From the NCBI RefSeq assembly GCF_000696185.1, contig NZ_KK853997.1, positions 6,066,002 to 6,130,001 on the forward strand: 64,000 nt of DNA. Reading direction: 5' to 3'. Below the pieces are notes generated by a model. The model saw only the letters and a list, made by a program, of their open reading frames with translations. It was not told the DNA's origin and ran no database searches. The position numbers were made by a program, and so were the translations under genes. Below, in pieces: positions 63,207 to 64,000 of this stretch. Each line of letters starts with the position of its first letter. The first letter of the stretch is position 1. This DNA is from Kitasatospora cheerisanensis KCTC 2395. GTDB lineage: Bacteria; Actinomycetota; Actinomycetes; Streptomycetales; Streptomycetaceae.

Positions 63207-64000
63207 CTACCGCGCGGGCGGGATCACCGCGTCGGCGAGCCGGAGGATGTCGCGCATGTCGGCGCCCTGCGTGTTCGTCGGGTTGAACGAGTAGACCAGC
63301 CGCCGCTGGAGGTCGCGGGTGGCGAACACGCCGCTGGTCCAGCCGGGGCGGGAGCCGGTCTTGCCCCACAGGGTGACGCCGTTGAGCTCGGTGCTGACCA
63401 GGCCCATGCTCATGCAGGCCTGCTGCTGGCCGGGCCGGCACTGCGGGTTGTCCACGTTGGGCACCTCGGGGACGGTGAACAGCAGCTCCTGCTGGGCGGC
63501 GGGCAGCAGCCGGCCCTGGAACAGCGCGGTGACGAAGCGGTCCAGGTCGGGGGCGCTGGAGATCAGCCCGCCCTCCGCCCACGGCCACGGGCTCTGCTCG
63601 GTGACGTCCACCAGGCGCCCGGCGCCGTCCGCGTCCGGGACGTTCAGGTAGGCGTGCGCCGCCGGGTCGGCCAGCCGCGGGTCGTCGCGGTCCGGGACGG
63701 CCGTGTCGCGCAGGTGCAGCGGCTGGATGATCCGGTGCTTCACCTCGTGGGCGTAGGAGTGGCCGGTGACCTTCTCGATCAGCAGGCCGGCGATGAAGGT
63801 GTTGAAGCCGTTGTACTGCTGGCCGGTGCCCGGCGCGAAGATCATCTGCTGGCCGGCCAGGGTGCCGACGATCTGCTCGGGCGTCCAGCTGTCCAGGCGG
63901 TGGGCGGCGAACCAGGCCGTGGTGCCGTCGCCCCAGGCGCCGCTGCTGCCGTGCGGCAGGCCCGAGGTGTGGTTCAGCAGCTGCCCGACCGTGACCGGGG
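63207..64000 (-). CDS. Serine hydrolase, beta-lactamase family (N-terminus beyond window)
   Basis: About 264 C-terminal residues of a class C beta-lactamase/D-Ala-D-Ala carboxypeptidase-like protein. Visible: LLNHTSGLPHG near the edge, the YxN motif in GQQYNGFNTF, TALFQGRLLP and the KTG-like box WGKTGSRPGW. The SxxK nucleophile lies outside the window. Such proteins are often secreted esterases or peptidases. It reads towards the candidate immunity gene and appears unrelated to it. Confidence 0.85.
   Translation of the reverse strand, partial: PVTVGQLLNHTSGLPHGSSGAWGDGTTAWFAAHRLDSWTPEQIVGTLAGQQMIFAPGTGQQYNGFNTFIAGLLIEKVTGHSYAHEVKHRIIQPLHLRDTAVPDRDDPRLADPAAHAYLNVPDADGAGRLVDVTEQSPWPWAEGGLISSAPDLDRFVTALFQGRLLPAAQQELLFTVPEVPNVDNPQCRPGQQQACMSMGLVSTELNGVTLWGKTGSRPGWTSGVFATRDLQRRLVYSFNPTNTQGADMRDILRLADAVIPPAR

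Noticed and set aside
1..64000. CRISPR array
   Set aside because: No series of regularly spaced direct repeats was seen; the short repeats found lie in coding sequence.

Overview
The window is high-GC actinobacterial DNA of the Streptomyces/Kitasatospora type. Support comes from GTG and TTG starts, strong C/G third-position bias, SARP, LuxR and ROK regulators, a GH11 xylanase, a lanthipeptide-like locus and RHS genes. Calls are from reading the sequence only; no search was run.

Region 1 (1-8453) looks like an integrated island. A left-edge IS5-type transposase is followed by a minus-strand operon resembling a DISARM anti-phage module: a DrmA-type helicase, a DrmB-type DUF1998 protein, and a third gene with a nuclease-like C-terminus that is cut by the insertion sequence. 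A 3' fragment of a tRNA-Pro gene (8407-8453) marks the probable right attachment site. Region 2 (8454-13700) is decayed mobile DNA with integrase debris and a second, degenerate tRNA-like repeat. It also carries an intact secreted GH11 xylanase with its own operator-like palindrome and terminator, and a ParB-like DUF6551 gene.

Region 3 (13862-19722) holds a ROK repressor, a xylose-type ABC transporter (xylFGH) and a phosphorothioate-sensing HNH restriction enzyme.

Region 4 (20133-50076) is a large biosynthetic cluster. It combines a 4-hydroxyphenylglycine cassette (hydroxymandelate synthase, hydroxymandelate oxidase, aminotransferase) with free-standing ketosynthases, four carrier or carrier-like proteins, two AMP-dependent ligases, a 2-oxoacid dehydrogenase E1 pair, a type III PLP decarboxylase, a PhyH oxygenase, a glycosyltransferase, a phosphopantetheinyl transferase, exporters, and SARP and LuxR regulators. 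No NRPS module is present. Two DasR-like (dre) sites lie in its promoters.

Region 5 (53182-58544) is the most unusual locus. Two paralogous short peptides with a shared TTC...YCV core precede a protein that joins a LanM-type dehydratase domain to a DUF6624 domain, with no LanC cyclase. Two JmjC-like proteins follow, one with the iron-binding triad and one without. An RHS polymorphic toxin, a candidate immunity gene and a partial serine hydrolase close the window.

Nine genes carry frame breaks that are each repaired by one extra G on the coding strand (C for the ROK gene). This points to systematic sequencing deletions rather than nine real pseudogenes.
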